The notes: generated by a model not told the origin, from the sequence alone. 63,412 bases of DNA from Alphaproteobacteria bacterium (GCA_024280895.1 JAJRPI010000003.1:1-63412), one strand, 5' to 3'; counted from the stretch's first letter, positions 17,059-26,823 are shown. A program made the numbers and translations.

Positions 17059-18624
17059 ATGGACCTCAAAAATATTGATACGATTGAAAGCGCCACCAAG
17101 ATCAGCCGCAAAGAGCTGTTTCGCATGGGAACGGCCCTGTTATTTATCGTTGGGATCATGTTGTTCACCTATAATCGGATGGACAGTAATTCGGGATCCA
17201 TGTTGCTGGTCATCGCCGCGATGATCGGGGGCTATATGGCGCTTAATATCGGTGCCAATGATGTTGCCAATAATGTGGGGCCAGCCGTTGGTTCCAAGGC
17301 CATTACCTTAACTGGCGCAATCCTGATCGCCGCCATTTTTGAAGCTGGCGGGGCGCTGATCGCTGGTGGTGACGTTGTCGGAACCATCAAAAAGGGCATT
17401 ATCGACCCCTCGCTCATCAACGACACAGATACCTTTATCTGGCTGATGATGGCCGCTCTTTTGGCCGCCGCCATCTGGCTCAATATCGCCACCTATATGG
17501 GCGCTCCGGTTTCCACCACTCATGCCATTGTTGGCGGTGTGCTTGGCGCCGGGATCGCTGCTGGCGGCTGGGGCATTGCTGACTGGAGCAAAGTCGGTCT
17601 GATTGCAGCCAGCTGGGTCATTTCACCCGTATTGGGGGGGATTATTGCCGCGGGACTGTTATACCTGATCAAGAACTCGATCATTTATCGACGAGATATG
17701 GTCAAGGCGGCCAAGGCATGGGTTCCCTATCTCATCGCTATGATGGCTTGGGCTTTTGGCACTTACCTTGTCTTGAAGGGCCTCAAAAAAATATGGAAGT
17801 TTGACTTCTTGTCTGCCTCGATTATTGGGCTGGCAATTGCGGTCGCCGTCTTCTTATTCACCAAACCAAGAATTGGCCGCAGTGCCGAAAAGCTCGAAAA
17901 TACACGCGAAGGCATCAATAATCTTTTCACCATCCCCCTGATCTTTGCTGCTGCCATGCTAAGTTTTGCCCATGGTGCCAATGACGTTGCCAATGCCGTT
18001 GGGCCCCTGGCCGCCATTAATGATGCGATCACTCATGGCGGCATTGTCGCCAAGGCCAGTATTCCCTTATGGGTCATGCTGGTTGGAGCCATCGGTATCT
18101 CGATCGGTCTGGCGCTCTATGGTCCAAAGCTCATCAAAACTGTTGGGAGCGAGATCACCGAACTTGATAAAATTCGCGCCTTTTGTGTTGCCATGGCCGC
18201 CGCCGTCACCGTCATCATCGCCTCGCAACTGGGATTGCCGGTCAGCTCCACCCATATCGCCGTTGGCGGTATTTTCGGCGTTGGCTTCCTGCGTGAATAT
18301 CTTGAAGCCAATCATGCGCGCATGATCGATGATATTGTCGAACATCATCAAGATGACGAACCCGAAGTGGTAGAAGCCTTTTTGAATGAGTTCGAGGCCG
18401 CAAACATCACCGAAAAAGGCATCATGCTGAAACAGCTCAAACAGAAAAAAGGCCCACATCTGGCCAAGAAAGAGCGCAAACAGCTGAAAAAAGTATATCG
18501 TAAAGAACTGGTCAAACGATCAATCCTGCTGAAAATCGCCGCGGCCTGGATCATAACAGTGCCCGTCGCCGCCATGATGGCCGCCATGCTCTATTTCACC
18601 ATTAGAGGCATGTTGCTGGTTTAA
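17059..18624 (+). CDS. inorganic phosphate transporter, PiT family
   Basis: This 521-aa inner-membrane symporter carries phosphate or metal-phosphate with protons. Both copies of the family signature are present: GANDVANNVGPAVGSKA at about residue 66 and GANDVANAVGPLAAIND at about residue 308. The PVSTTHAIVGGV and PVSSTHIAVGGI stretches match them. About ten membrane segments are interrupted by a hydrophilic stretch near residues 415-475 (HHQDDEPEVVEAFLNEFEA, then a Lys-rich segment). The ATG has AAAGGA 7-8 nt upstream. No phoU-like gene adjoins it. Confidence 0.93.
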   Translation: MDLKNIDTIESATKISRKELFRMGTALLFIVGIMLFTYNRMDSNSGSMLLVIAAMIGGYMALNIGANDVANNVGPAVGSKAITLTGAILIAAIFEAGGALIAGGDVVGTIKKGIIDPSLINDTDTFIWLMMAALLAAAIWLNIATYMGAPVSTTHAIVGGVLGAGIAAGGWGIADWSKVGLIAASWVISPVLGGIIAAGLLYLIKNSIIYRRDMVKAAKAWVPYLIAMMAWAFGTYLVLKGLKKIWKFDFLSASIIGLAIAVAVFLFTKPRIGRSAEKLENTREGINNLFTIPLIFAAAMLSFAHGANDVANAVGPLAAINDAITHGGIVAKASIPLWVMLVGAIGISIGLALYGPKLIKTVGSEITELDKIRAFCVAMAAAVTVIIASQLGLPVSSTHIAVGGIFGVGFLREYLEANHARMIDDIVEHHQDDEPEVVEAFLNEFEAANITEKGIMLKQLKQKKGPHLAKKERKQLKKVYRKELVKRSILLKIAAAWIITVPVAAMMAAMLYFTIRGMLLV

Positions 18625-18656
18625 GTCTTCAAGCGTAAAGCTCGAGCCAATCAATG

Positions 18657-18720
18657 GAGGGCTTTTCCCTCGCGCTCCCAGTAAAGGGCGAGCCCTTTGC
18701 AAACCCGGTTTGGGTAAGGG
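18657..18720 (+). terminator. cluster of three small hairpins after pit
   Basis: GAGGG-CTTTT-CCCTC, AAAGGGC-GA-GCCCTTT and ACCC-GGTTT-GGGT follow each other within 65 bp, about 35 nt after the pit stop. The last is followed by a T-containing stretch (GGGGTTCTTTA). This could be a composite terminator. The stems are short, so confidence is low. Confidence 0.35.
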
Positions 18721-18789
18721 GTTCTTTACAGGCACCCGCTAGGTGATTAGATTTTCCGCAAACATCAATGGTACCAATCCGGCCGCTCC

Positions 18790-19221
18790 TCAACCGGTTT
18801 TGATATAGTCGCGCATGGCAGCGGCTTCCATTTCGGCTTGGGAAATCCGTTGCTTGACGACATCGCCAATCGACACCAATCCAACAAGCTTGCCATCCTC
18901 GATCACCGGCAAGTGACGAAAATGATGTTTGGTCATCTCAGCCATCAATTTTTCCAGCGTATCTTCCTTGGTGCAGGTAAAAACATTTTGTGTCATGCAG
19001 GTGCTCACTGGCTTGTCGAGCACAGCCCCGCCCTTCACTGCGATGGCCGAGACAATATCGCGCTCTGAAACGATGCCGCAAACCTTGTCACCAGCATCCA
19101 CAATCACGATCGAGCCAATCTTGTGCTCATTGAGAAGATGAGCGATATCGTTGAGAGTGGCCTCGGGGTGGCGGGTTATAACATCAAACCCCTTGTTTTT
19201 CAGTATCGTCGATACATTCAT
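18790..19221 (-). CDS. CBS domain pair protein
   Basis: This 143-aa protein consists of two tandem CBS motifs. CBS1 has VITRHPEATLNDIAHLLNEH, IGSIVIVDAGDKVCGIVSER and DIVSAIAVKG. CBS2 has VFTCTKEDTLEKLMAEMTK, FRHLPVIEDGKLVGLVSIGD and VVKQRI. Such pairs bind adenosine nucleotides and act as energy or ligand sensors. The frame is open to 19359, but the ATG at 19221 with AAGGAA upstream and MNVSTILKNKG matches the family. It is transcribed alone. Confidence 0.9.
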   Translation of the reverse strand: MNVSTILKNKGFDVITRHPEATLNDIAHLLNEHKIGSIVIVDAGDKVCGIVSERDIVSAIAVKGGAVLDKPVSTCMTQNVFTCTKEDTLEKLMAEMTKHHFRHLPVIEDGKLVGLVSIGDVVKQRISQAEMEAAAMRDYIKTG

Positions 19222-19406
19222 GTTTTGTTCCTTTTCTTTCTCGCAAATATTCGTAGCATTCTTGCAAGGCGTCTGTTTCAATGAAAGGCGATTTAAAACG
19301 GCGGCCCCACAATTGGCACAACATTCTGCAATATTACCGTAAGGTAATTTTGCGCCCAAACTAGAAATTGCACAAGTTTTTCTTGTGCCTATCGTAAAGT
19401 GCTCGA

Positions 19407-20879
19407 ATGATAGAATTAATTATTGCGTTTTTTTTGACGGCTGCTTCTGTTGTCGGCTTGGTAATGGCTTTTGGCTGGCGCAACCTGCATTTTCGCCTAC
19501 TTTCCCATGATATCAAGAAATGGCAGAGCGAGGGCTGGGTCAGCCCTAAAAATGCTGCTTTGATCCTTGATGACAAGCGCCCCAAGGGGCTGGCAGGGCG
19601 TCTGGTGTTTCTGGTCGGGCTACTGGGCGCACTCTTGCTGCTATTTTCCGCCATCAGCTTTGTTGCTGCCAACTGGGACGAAATGAGCCGCCTGGCGCGC
19701 CTCACCTGGCTGATCATTATCCTTTGGACCACCTTTCTGGTTGGCTGGCGCTTCACTGCCAATGAGCGCCCGCGCCTCGCCGAAATTGCCTACGCGCTTG
19801 GCGTTGGACTGTTCGGCGTCAATATCACCCTGATTGCGCAAATGTTTCATATTGACAGCCATCCACCAAACGGCGTGTTGATGTGGACCATCGGTGCCCT
19901 TGCAGCGGCTGCCTTGTTGCGCTCAAAAGCAGCTCTTGCCCTGACATTTTTTGGTGCTATCACCTGGTCCTTGATGGAAGTGGTGACCTATGATGCGCAT
20001 ATTCATTGGCCTTTCTTGCTGGTCTGGGGAGCCGCTTTTGCCCTGACCTTGTGGATACGGTGGTCCTTCGCCCACCATCTTGCTTTCGCATCCCTACTCA
20101 TCTGGAGCATTGTCGCGCTTGTTAATTCAGCAACTGACGGCCATTGGTCGCCCCACGGTACCTTGTTCCTGTTTATCATGATGTTCACGCTTATGCTGGC
20201 TATTGCCTTTGTATGGCAGCTCAAAAGCGTGCAAACGCAGCCCTACGGCTTTGCCAACTGGCTCGAGAGATATGCCATCATTGGCCTATTGCCTTCGCTA
20301 TTTACGCTACAAACCATTCCTCTCAAAGCCTCAAAAAGCCTGTATTATATGAGCACGAACCCTCAAGATGCTGCCGGTTCCATGCTACAGGGCAGTTTTG
20401 GCTGGCTGCCCCTGGCAAGCCTGTTACTGATCGGCGCGATCTTGCTGATGGTTGTGGCGTGGCGCGCAAAATTACTACGATCTCTCGACCTGGCGATCTT
20501 TATTGCCATCATCGCCGGTACTTTGCTCTTTGCCCTCATCAGCATACCCAATATATTTGGGGCGGACGGCTGGCTGATCACTAAAGCGACGTATAAATTC
20601 CTTGCGACATGGATATATGGCGCCGCGTTCCTTGCCATGCTGATCTGGCTGATCGCCTTTGGCCACGCGCGCGGATCAGACCTTTATGTCTGGGTAGCCC
20701 TTGCCTCTTTTGCGATCGAAGTTCTTTATATCTATTTCAGCATTTTCAACTCCCTGCTCGAAACCTCGCTATTCTTCCTTGTGGGAGGCATTTTGACAAT
20801 CGGGCTAGCCTTTTTCCTTTACCGCTTGCACCAGCGACTTGAGGGGACAAGCCCCCCTGTTAGCGAGGCCGTATCATGA
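19407..20879 (+). CDS. DUF2157 domain membrane protein
   Basis: This 490-aa protein has a short cytosolic N-terminal DUF2157 region (SHDIKKWQSEGWVSPKNAAL) followed by many hydrophobic segments, at least twelve by eye. The function of the family is unknown. It overlaps the next gene by 4 bp (ATGA). DUF2157 proteins are commonly found with GDYXXLXY-domain partners, as here, so the two probably form a membrane complex. Confidence 0.82.
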   Translation: MIELIIAFFLTAASVVGLVMAFGWRNLHFRLLSHDIKKWQSEGWVSPKNAALILDDKRPKGLAGRLVFLVGLLGALLLLFSAISFVAANWDEMSRLARLTWLIIILWTTFLVGWRFTANERPRLAEIAYALGVGLFGVNITLIAQMFHIDSHPPNGVLMWTIGALAAAALLRSKAALALTFFGAITWSLMEVVTYDAHIHWPFLLVWGAAFALTLWIRWSFAHHLAFASLLIWSIVALVNSATDGHWSPHGTLFLFIMMFTLMLAIAFVWQLKSVQTQPYGFANWLERYAIIGLLPSLFTLQTIPLKASKSLYYMSTNPQDAAGSMLQGSFGWLPLASLLLIGAILLMVVAWRAKLLRSLDLAIFIAIIAGTLLFALISIPNIFGADGWLITKATYKFLATWIYGAAFLAMLIWLIAFGHARGSDLYVWVALASFAIEVLYIYFSIFNSLLETSLFFLVGGILTIGLAFFLYRLHQRLEGTSPPVSEAVS

Positions 20880-21712
20880 TCAATTTAAAACAAGCCCTCA
20901 AAGACCGTCCCCTCTTTGGTCGTCCAATGGGGCTCACCTCCTTGATCACCGCCATTGCCACCTTGTGCATCCTCACCGGGATGCTCGGGGCAATGATCTG
21001 GGGCCGGATCTCCTTGTTGCAAAACGGCACGCAAATTGTTCTTAAAACCGCCCCCGTTGACCCCCGCGATTTATTGCGAGGCTATTTCGTGCGCCTGCGC
21101 TACGATATCAGCCGCATTTCTCCAAATGAGCTTGAAGAGCCTCCCTCGTTGGAAGAAATGAAAATTGGCTTCAACAAGCACGCCAATATTTTCGTAAAAT
21201 TACAACCAGATGAAAACGGTTTTTGGTCACCAATATCCCTTCATCGAGCAATCCCCAGCGGGGAACGCCGGCCTCAATCAGTGTTCATTCGCGGGCGGGT
21301 CCAATATGGCACCTGTCGTCACAAATCGCTCCAAAAACGCAAATGCACTTACACCATTCGCTATGGCATAGAAAAGTTTTTTGCTGATCGCAAACGCGCT
21401 AAAAAATTGGAAGATTTTGGGCGCCAGCAATCGCCGCAGATCGCCGAGCTGCGCAAACAGATCCGCGAACTGGAAAAAAGCTATCGCCGCCCATGGCAAA
21501 AACCCGATAAAGCGGAACGACTTGCCAATAAGGACCTGTCGGCCCAACTCGCCCCGATGCGGACCAGATTGTCAAAACTGAGGGAGCAAAACCGGTTGGA
21601 TATGGCCAAGCGGTTCGCGATTATCGCTCGTATTGACAAGCAAACCGGTGAAGCCGCGATCTCTGGATTGCAGCTGGATGGCAAACGCTTTTATGAAGAA
21701 CGGCTTTTTTAA
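20876..21712 (+). CDS. GDYXXLXY-domain protein
   Basis: This 278-aa protein has one N-terminal membrane segment (LITAIATLCILTGMLGAMIW) followed by the family's signature region, VDPRDLLRGYFVRLRYDIS. Family members usually have GDY where this protein has GYF, so the eponymous motif is degenerate. The rest is largely periplasmic. A basic coiled-coil-like insert lies at about residues 165-235 (KLEDFGRQQSPQIAELRKQI), and the end, AIIARIDKQTGEAAISGL, resembles the usual second half of the domain. It is coupled to the DUF2157 gene. Function is unknown. Confidence 0.78.
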   Translation: MINLKQALKDRPLFGRPMGLTSLITAIATLCILTGMLGAMIWGRISLLQNGTQIVLKTAPVDPRDLLRGYFVRLRYDISRISPNELEEPPSLEEMKIGFNKHANIFVKLQPDENGFWSPISLHRAIPSGERRPQSVFIRGRVQYGTCRHKSLQKRKCTYTIRYGIEKFFADRKRAKKLEDFGRQQSPQIAELRKQIRELEKSYRRPWQKPDKAERLANKDLSAQLAPMRTRLSKLREQNRLDMAKRFAIIARIDKQTGEAAISGLQLDGKRFYEERLF

Positions 21713-22525
21713 TCAAGCGCTGTGATCCGCTTGATCTATGTCCTCGCCAGGATCAATTTCATTGTCGTGCAGCCCCTTCCCATTGCCAGGAAAATCAAAG
21801 ACGCTAAACAAAAGCAAGCCCGCAACAAAACCCCCGATATGTGCCTCCCAGGCAATGGGGTTCTCATCTCCAACGGAGATGATACCAAGCCCAGAGACAA
21901 CATTGGTCATCAACCATATGGCCAAAATAGCCAGAACGCGCCCATCTTGCAGTGCTAGAAACAATGGCTTGAGAGGGATTGCCCGCAAATTGCCATGCAG
22001 CATCCCTGCCCCGTGTCGATCGCTTGGCACACTGAATATAAACCTGATAGCCGCCGCCATGTGACCTGAAATGGCTCCAGAAGCGCCGATCACAGGGACA
22101 ATTTCTCCCCAATGAGTGACCAGGTGCGCAAGTGCGGCGAATAATCCGCAAACAAATGAAAACAAGAGAAACCTCAAAGTACCCACCCGTTTGGCAACGG
22201 CGCTACCCATGGCCAGCATCCAGATACTGTTAATGCCAAGATGAGTGAGATCTCCATGCAGAAAATTATAGGTTACAAAGGACGTAAAGCCAGCAACACC
22301 GTTCGAGAACAGACCATCGACATAACGGGCTGGAATAAAGGCCATTTCGATCAAAAATGCCAAATCCTGCGCAGGACTCAATAAAGATCGCAGGCCGTGC
22401 ACCAATCCAAATAGTCCAATCAATACAAGAATACTTGTTGGAACGTTGAACATGGGCTGAGCGGGCTCATCGACCGGTTTACCAAATTCAGGCATCCCCT
22501 GAGATGTCTCACTATGATCTTCCAC
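21713..22525 (-). CDS. rhomboid family intramembrane serine protease
   Basis: This 270-aa protein has about six to seven membrane segments with the catalytic pair in place: GASGAISGHMAAAIRF (Ser in TM4) and AWEAHIGGFVAGLLL (His in TM6). FLHGDLTHLGINSIWMLAMG is the conserved TM2 region. The N-terminal region of about 30 residues and the short acidic tail (NEIDPGEDIDQADHSA) are cytosolic or periplasmic extensions. Substrates are unknown. It is convergent with the GDYXXLXY gene with no gap between stops. Confidence 0.92.
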   Translation of the reverse strand: MEDHSETSQGMPEFGKPVDEPAQPMFNVPTSILVLIGLFGLVHGLRSLLSPAQDLAFLIEMAFIPARYVDGLFSNGVAGFTSFVTYNFLHGDLTHLGINSIWMLAMGSAVAKRVGTLRFLLFSFVCGLFAALAHLVTHWGEIVPVIGASGAISGHMAAAIRFIFSVPSDRHGAGMLHGNLRAIPLKPLFLALQDGRVLAILAIWLMTNVVSGLGIISVGDENPIAWEAHIGGFVAGLLLFSVFDFPGNGKGLHDNEIDPGEDIDQADHSA

Positions 22526-22814
22526 GCGCCGCTCCTTCTCTTATCACCTTTGATTTGCTCATCCATTTGTCCCCGCATTAATCACGTTATTCATCCAAAC
22601 TTCCCATAAAACCGATTGTTTTTCGGTACTTGTCAAAACTGGCACGCATTTCGCGAATGAAGTTTCAAATACGCAAATCTAGTCTCAAATAGGAGAGAAC
22701 TGATCGGTTTTGAGCAATTGCCCTTGAAAGGCACTTACTGCCCGACCAGCCCACTTCTACACTGTAACACTGTCAAAAACAGGACATACGTTAAATGTCC
22801 ATTGGAAAAGCAGA

Positions 22815-23429
22815 ATGAAACAAACGGCAAGCCTTTGGCTTTTCACATATTGGAATGAACTTCGCAATGGACGCAAGGCGCCCAACCGTTTCGAGATTGA
22901 ACCCAAAAAAATAGGTCCCTTGCTCCCCGAAACATTCATCCTGGAAACAGATGAAACGCGCAGCTTTCGCTTTCGCCTTGCCGGAACAAAGATCTGCGAA
23001 ACCTATGGCTATGAGCTAAAAGGGTTGGATTTCATATCGTTTTGGAAAGATCGCAATGACGCCGAGGCGGTCGAAAGCCTGTTACATACGATAAAAGAAG
23101 ACGGCAGCGCTGGACTTCTTGAGTTTACAGCGACCAATAACGAAGGTGAAGACTGCCGTTTTGAAATCCTTTTGCTACCGCTCATCCATGCCGGCGAGCA
23201 GGTCAATCGGATCATGGGTTCCCTGTCCTCCATCGATGATCCCTACTGGCTTGGCAGCAGACGCCTGAAGTCTCAAAAACTGGACAATCTTGATCTGATC
23301 TGGCCTGATATAAAACCGGATTTCTCACGGCCTGATACTGATAATTTAACGATCACCCCATCAGGGATTGACCGCATTATCAGCTCCAATGGCCGATTGT
23401 TCCGGGTCATTGATGGCGGAAAAGACTAG
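22815..23429 (+). CDS. PAS-domain protein (PAS_5 / PF07310-like)
   Basis: This 204-aa cytosolic protein has a single PAS-like domain over residues 1-150: NELRNGRKAPNRFEIEPKKI, FRLAGTKICETYGYELKG and EILLLPLIHAG. It matches the alphaproteobacterial PAS_5 group of stand-alone sensors that are predicted to interact with other proteins. There is no output domain. The 289-bp region upstream shows no gene or clear motif. Confidence 0.72.
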   Translation: MKQTASLWLFTYWNELRNGRKAPNRFEIEPKKIGPLLPETFILETDETRSFRFRLAGTKICETYGYELKGLDFISFWKDRNDAEAVESLLHTIKEDGSAGLLEFTATNNEGEDCRFEILLLPLIHAGEQVNRIMGSLSSIDDPYWLGSRRLKSQKLDNLDLIWPDIKPDFSRPDTDNLTITPSGIDRIISSNGRLFRVIDGGKD

Positions 23430-23464
23430 AAACAAGATCCAGGGGGGTTATACCCCCATGCCTG

Positions 23465-23788
23465 CTATCTCGATGTCAAATGACCGATCGTAAAGGCGCG
23501 TCTTTTGTAATTGACGCCATATTTTTTCATACATTGCTCGGCAGCGCCCAAAATAGCGGCAGCGCGTCGTTCATTGCGCTGTTTGTCGCCGTCGGCATCC
23601 AAAAAGTTTATCGCCCGTTTGCGCGCCCTTGGATAATCGCAACTCTGTTTGGCTGCATATAGCTGTCCAAATGAAACGCTCTCGCCTTTTGTGGAACTCC
23701 ATCCCTTTGTCGCAGGATTGCAGCCTGCCAAAAACATTCCGGCTCCGAGCAGAATAATTGATCGTGTCGCTATACGAAATAAGTGCAT
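23465..23788 (-). CDS. small hypothetical lipoprotein
   Basis: This 107-aa protein has a signal sequence and lipobox (GAGMFLAGC, Cys at about residue 23). The mature part is short, basic and helical (KQSCDYPRARKRAINFLDAD) and contains two further cysteines. It faces the PAS gene convergently with a 35-bp gap. The AT-rich stretch upstream (23789-24057) contains nothing recognisable. Confidence 0.62.
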   Translation of the reverse strand: MHLFRIATRSIILLGAGMFLAGCNPATKGWSSTKGESVSFGQLYAAKQSCDYPRARKRAINFLDADGDKQRNERRAAAILGAAEQCMKKYGVNYKRRAFTIGHLTSR

Positions 23789-24057
23789 TTTACCGCTCCT
23801 TGTGGTTATTTTTTTTATTTAAAGCAACCAGCTGATGCCTTAAACTATATGTGTTAAAAAAAACTCAACAAAGTATTGGAAGCAAAACAACTCAAATGGC
23901 ATTCTATCATCGGTTGCGTTAATCAGCGCCTAATAACCGACAGGTGCTCTGATTAAGTTTAAGTAAAAACTAGCTCCATACCAAAGTTATTGAATATAAG
24001 TGAGAGCATCTCTCTAATGATTCGTAACGCTTTGCAAATTGAAAAAAGTTAACAAAT

Positions 24058-24537
24058 ATGATCAAGGTTCAAACCGCTGATTTTAATATCGCGAACGCAA
24101 TTGATGAGTTAAAACAAAATCATCAGGATCTGGGGGCTATTGTCAGCTTCACGGGAGTTGTGCGGGGCGGTAGTGGCGACCAGAAAATTACCTCGATGGA
24201 GCTTGAACACTATCCCGGCATGACCGAACGCGAATTGGCGGCAATTGAAACCAAAGCACGCGCAAGATGGCAATTGATCGATTGCCTGATCATCCACCGG
24301 CATGGCACCTTGGTGCCAGGGGACAATATTGTGCTGGTTGTGACCATTTCAAAACACCGCAATGATGCCTTTCAGGCCGCATCCTTCTTGATGGATTATT
24401 TAAAGACCAGCGCCCCATTTTGGAAAAAAGAACTCAATACCCAAGAGCAAGGCAATTGGGTCAAGGCAAAGCAAGAGGATCTAGAGGCAACGACATCCTG
24501 GCAAAATACTGATGAGCGCGAAAAGGACGAAGACTAA
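24058..24537 (+). CDS. moaE: molybdopterin synthase catalytic subunit
   Basis: This 159-aa protein forms molybdopterin from cyclic pyranopterin with MoaD. Key signatures are GAIVSFTGVVRGG, MELEHYPGM, IHRHGTLVPGD, VTISKHRNDAFQA and the catalytic Lys region APFWKKELN. The C-terminus has a charged extension of about 20 residues. No moaD or other molybdenum cofactor gene is in the window. Its stop abuts the stop of the convergent ilvE gene with no spacer. Confidence 0.94.
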   Translation: MIKVQTADFNIANAIDELKQNHQDLGAIVSFTGVVRGGSGDQKITSMELEHYPGMTERELAAIETKARARWQLIDCLIIHRHGTLVPGDNIVLVVTISKHRNDAFQAASFLMDYLKTSAPFWKKELNTQEQGNWVKAKQEDLEATTSWQNTDEREKDED

Positions 24538-25419
24538 TCAGACCTGCTCGCCGCGCACCAGACGCGCATAATCATCCATCAGCATCCGCGTGATATCGCC
24601 AGGCACAAAATTATAGTCGCCAATCTGTGAAACAGGCGTAACCTCGGCTGCAGACCCCGTCAAAAAGCATTGATCGAATTCCGCCATGTCTTGGGGCATG
24701 ATGACACGTTCTACGACTTCAAGCCCTCTATTTTTCGCCAGCTCAATCACAGTGCGCCGAGTAATCCCATCCAGAATACAATCGGGTATGGGGGTGTGCA
24801 AAACATCACCCTTGACGAAAAACACGTTGGCACCTGTTGCCTCGGCAACCTGGCCACGCCAATCAAGAAAAAAGGCATCTGCAAAACCAAGACGATCCGC
24901 CTTGTGCTTTTCGATGGTACAAATCATGTAGAGACCTGCCGCTTTGGCTTTGGTTGGGGCCGTTGCTGGATCAGGGCGCTTATAGTCCGCCATGCGCAGG
25001 GTGATACCCTTCATCTTTTGTTCGGGATTGAAGTAGGATCCCCACTCCCAAGCAGAAATAGAAAGATGAATTTTCGTAAGCGGCGCGGATATGCCCATAT
25101 CCTCGGCCCCGCGCCAGGCAATTGGCCTTACATAACCATCCACCAGACCTTGGGCCTTGACGGTATCACGACAAGCCTGATTGATTTCCTCAACCGACCA
25201 GGGCAGTTCAAAATCCAGATATTTAGCGCTTTCATGAAGCCTCATCGAGTGTTCGTTGAGCTTGAATATTTCGCCATTATAAACGCGCTCGCCCTCAAAC
25301 ACGCCAGAACCGTAATGCAAGGCATGTGTCAGGATATGCAATTTTGCATCCCGCCACGGTACCAGCTCCCCATCAATCCAGATTACTCCATCTCGGTCAT
25401 CATAAGGCTGGTCTGCCAT
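24538..25419 (-). CDS. ilvE: branched-chain amino acid aminotransferase
   Basis: This PLP enzyme of about 293 aa is a fold-type IV aminotransferase catalysing the last step of Leu, Ile and Val synthesis. Motifs visible are DAKLHILTHALHYGSGVFEG, RMADYKRPDPATAPTKAKAA, CTIEKHKADRLG (PLP-binding Lys region), DWRGQVAEATGANVFFV and FLTGSAAEVTPV. The frame is open to an ATG at 25461. The ATG at 25419 is preceded by AAGGA and gives the family's usual beginning (MADQPYDDRDGVIWIDGELV). It is divergent from the marR-RR-HK operon, a neighbourhood also seen for petPR in related bacteria. Confidence 0.93.
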   Translation of the reverse strand: MADQPYDDRDGVIWIDGELVPWRDAKLHILTHALHYGSGVFEGERVYNGEIFKLNEHSMRLHESAKYLDFELPWSVEEINQACRDTVKAQGLVDGYVRPIAWRGAEDMGISAPLTKIHLSISAWEWGSYFNPEQKMKGITLRMADYKRPDPATAPTKAKAAGLYMICTIEKHKADRLGFADAFFLDWRGQVAEATGANVFFVKGDVLHTPIPDCILDGITRRTVIELAKNRGLEVVERVIMPQDMAEFDQCFLTGSAAEVTPVSQIGDYNFVPGDITRMLMDDYARLVRGEQV

Positions 25420-25552
25420 CTCACCACATTCCTTGGCTGCTTGTTTATTATGCGAGGTCATAGACTAGTAAACGGTCTTGGGTACCATCAATCACTCTAA
25501 GAGATAAACTTTTGCTGGATTTGATTTATCAAACAGGATAAAATAAGTCAAC

Positions 25553-26107
25553 ATGACTGACATAAATAGCAAAGAAACCCCGACCCGCCCTGGCGACGAG
25601 CCAATAAAAAGCAGTGCAAGCGCCCTGCCCGACCCTTCGCTGATCGATTTGATCGAGCTGTTTTTTTTCGCCTATCGTGATTTCACACAAGACCCCGACG
25701 CGATATTGACAGAATTTGGTTTTGGCCGCGCCCACCACCGTGTGCTGCATTTTGTTAACCGCTATCCCGGACTGCGGGTTGCAGATTTGCTCGAAATCCT
25801 CAAAATTACAAAGCAAAGCTTGGCACGGGTTCTCAAACAACTCGTCGACAAGGGCATTATTGAACAACGCCCCGGCAAATCCGATCGCCGTGAGCGACGC
25901 TTGTTTACAACAGCTGAAGGACAAAAACTCGCCACCCGCCTCATGGAGCCGCAATTGTCGCGTATAACTCAGGCATTAAAATCTTCCGGTATTGAAAGCG
26001 ACCAGACCAGCCGCAAGTTTTTGTATAATATGATCAATTCGAGCGACCATGAAGCAGTCTTGGAATTATTTTCTCGTTCCCGTTCAAAACAGGAATTGAA
26101 AGGTTAG
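25553..26107 (+). CDS. MarR family transcriptional regulator (PetP-like)
   Basis: This 184-aa winged-helix regulator has the recognition region VADLLEILKITKQSLARVLK and the wing KSDRRERRLFTTAEG. It is immediately followed (2 bp) by an OmpR-type response regulator. This pairing recalls PetP-PetR, which controls cytochrome bc1 synthesis in Rhodobacter capsulatus. Homology to PetP is inferred from the context and domain type, not from an alignment. Confidence 0.85.
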   Translation: MTDINSKETPTRPGDEPIKSSASALPDPSLIDLIELFFFAYRDFTQDPDAILTEFGFGRAHHRVLHFVNRYPGLRVADLLEILKITKQSLARVLKQLVDKGIIEQRPGKSDRRERRLFTTAEGQKLATRLMEPQLSRITQALKSSGIESDQTSRKFLYNMINSSDHEAVLELFSRSRSKQELKG

Positions 26108-26109
26108 AA

Positions 26110-26823
26110 ATGACAACCAGCATGAGCGGTCAAAATGATCTGCCAGACAATGCTCCACATATTCTTGTTGTCGATGATGACGAGCGAATTCGTGATCTAC
26201 TAGCCAAATATCTTATGGGCAATGGCTATCGCGTCACCAAGGCCCGCGATGCCATTGCAGCGCGTGCGGCCCTTTCAGGACTGGAATTTGATCTGCTGAT
26301 CCTTGATGTGATGATGCCGGGCGAAACAGGATTTGAACTCGCTCAATCCATCAAAGACGAGATCAATGCCCCCATTTTTATGCTCACCGCGCTTGGCGAA
26401 CCCGAACAAAGGGTCAAGGGTCTGGAAATCGGTGTCGATGACTATATTTCCAAACCCTTCGAGCCCAAGGAATTGCTCATTCGCATTGGTAATATCTTGC
26501 GTAGAATTGAAAAAAGCAGCACCTCTAATGATGACATCAATATTGGCGAATTCCAGTTTAATATTGCGCGCGGCGATCTCAAATCGAATAGCGAAACGAT
26601 CAAACTGACCGAGCGCGAACGCGAGTTATTGCGTATATTTGCAAAACGGCGTGGCGAAACGGTTGCCCGTCACGAGCTATCTGGTGGAGATGGCGACAGC
26701 TCCGACCGGGCAGTTGATGTACAAATAAATCGATTGCGCCGTAAAATTGAAAAAGATCCCGGAAACCCCGTCTATCTTCAGACCATCCGCGGCAAAGGAT
26801 ATATACTTCACACCGATGAGTAA
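26110..26823 (+). CDS. OmpR-family response regulator (PetR-like)
   Basis: This 237-aa protein has a receiver domain with the acidic pocket (VVDDDERIRDLL), phospho-acceptor Asp (LLILDVMMPGETGFE) and conserved Lys (SKPFEPKELL). A winged-helix effector domain with VDVQINRLRRKIEKDPGNP and IRGKGYILHTDE follows. It is translated 2 bp after the marR stop and overlaps the histidine kinase start by 8 bp, so the three genes form one tightly coupled operon. Confidence 0.93.
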   Translation: MTTSMSGQNDLPDNAPHILVVDDDERIRDLLAKYLMGNGYRVTKARDAIAARAALSGLEFDLLILDVMMPGETGFELAQSIKDEINAPIFMLTALGEPEQRVKGLEIGVDDYISKPFEPKELLIRIGNILRRIEKSSTSNDDINIGEFQFNIARGDLKSNSETIKLTERERELLRIFAKRRGETVARHELSGGDGDSSDRAVDVQINRLRRKIEKDPGNPVYLQTIRGKGYILHTDE

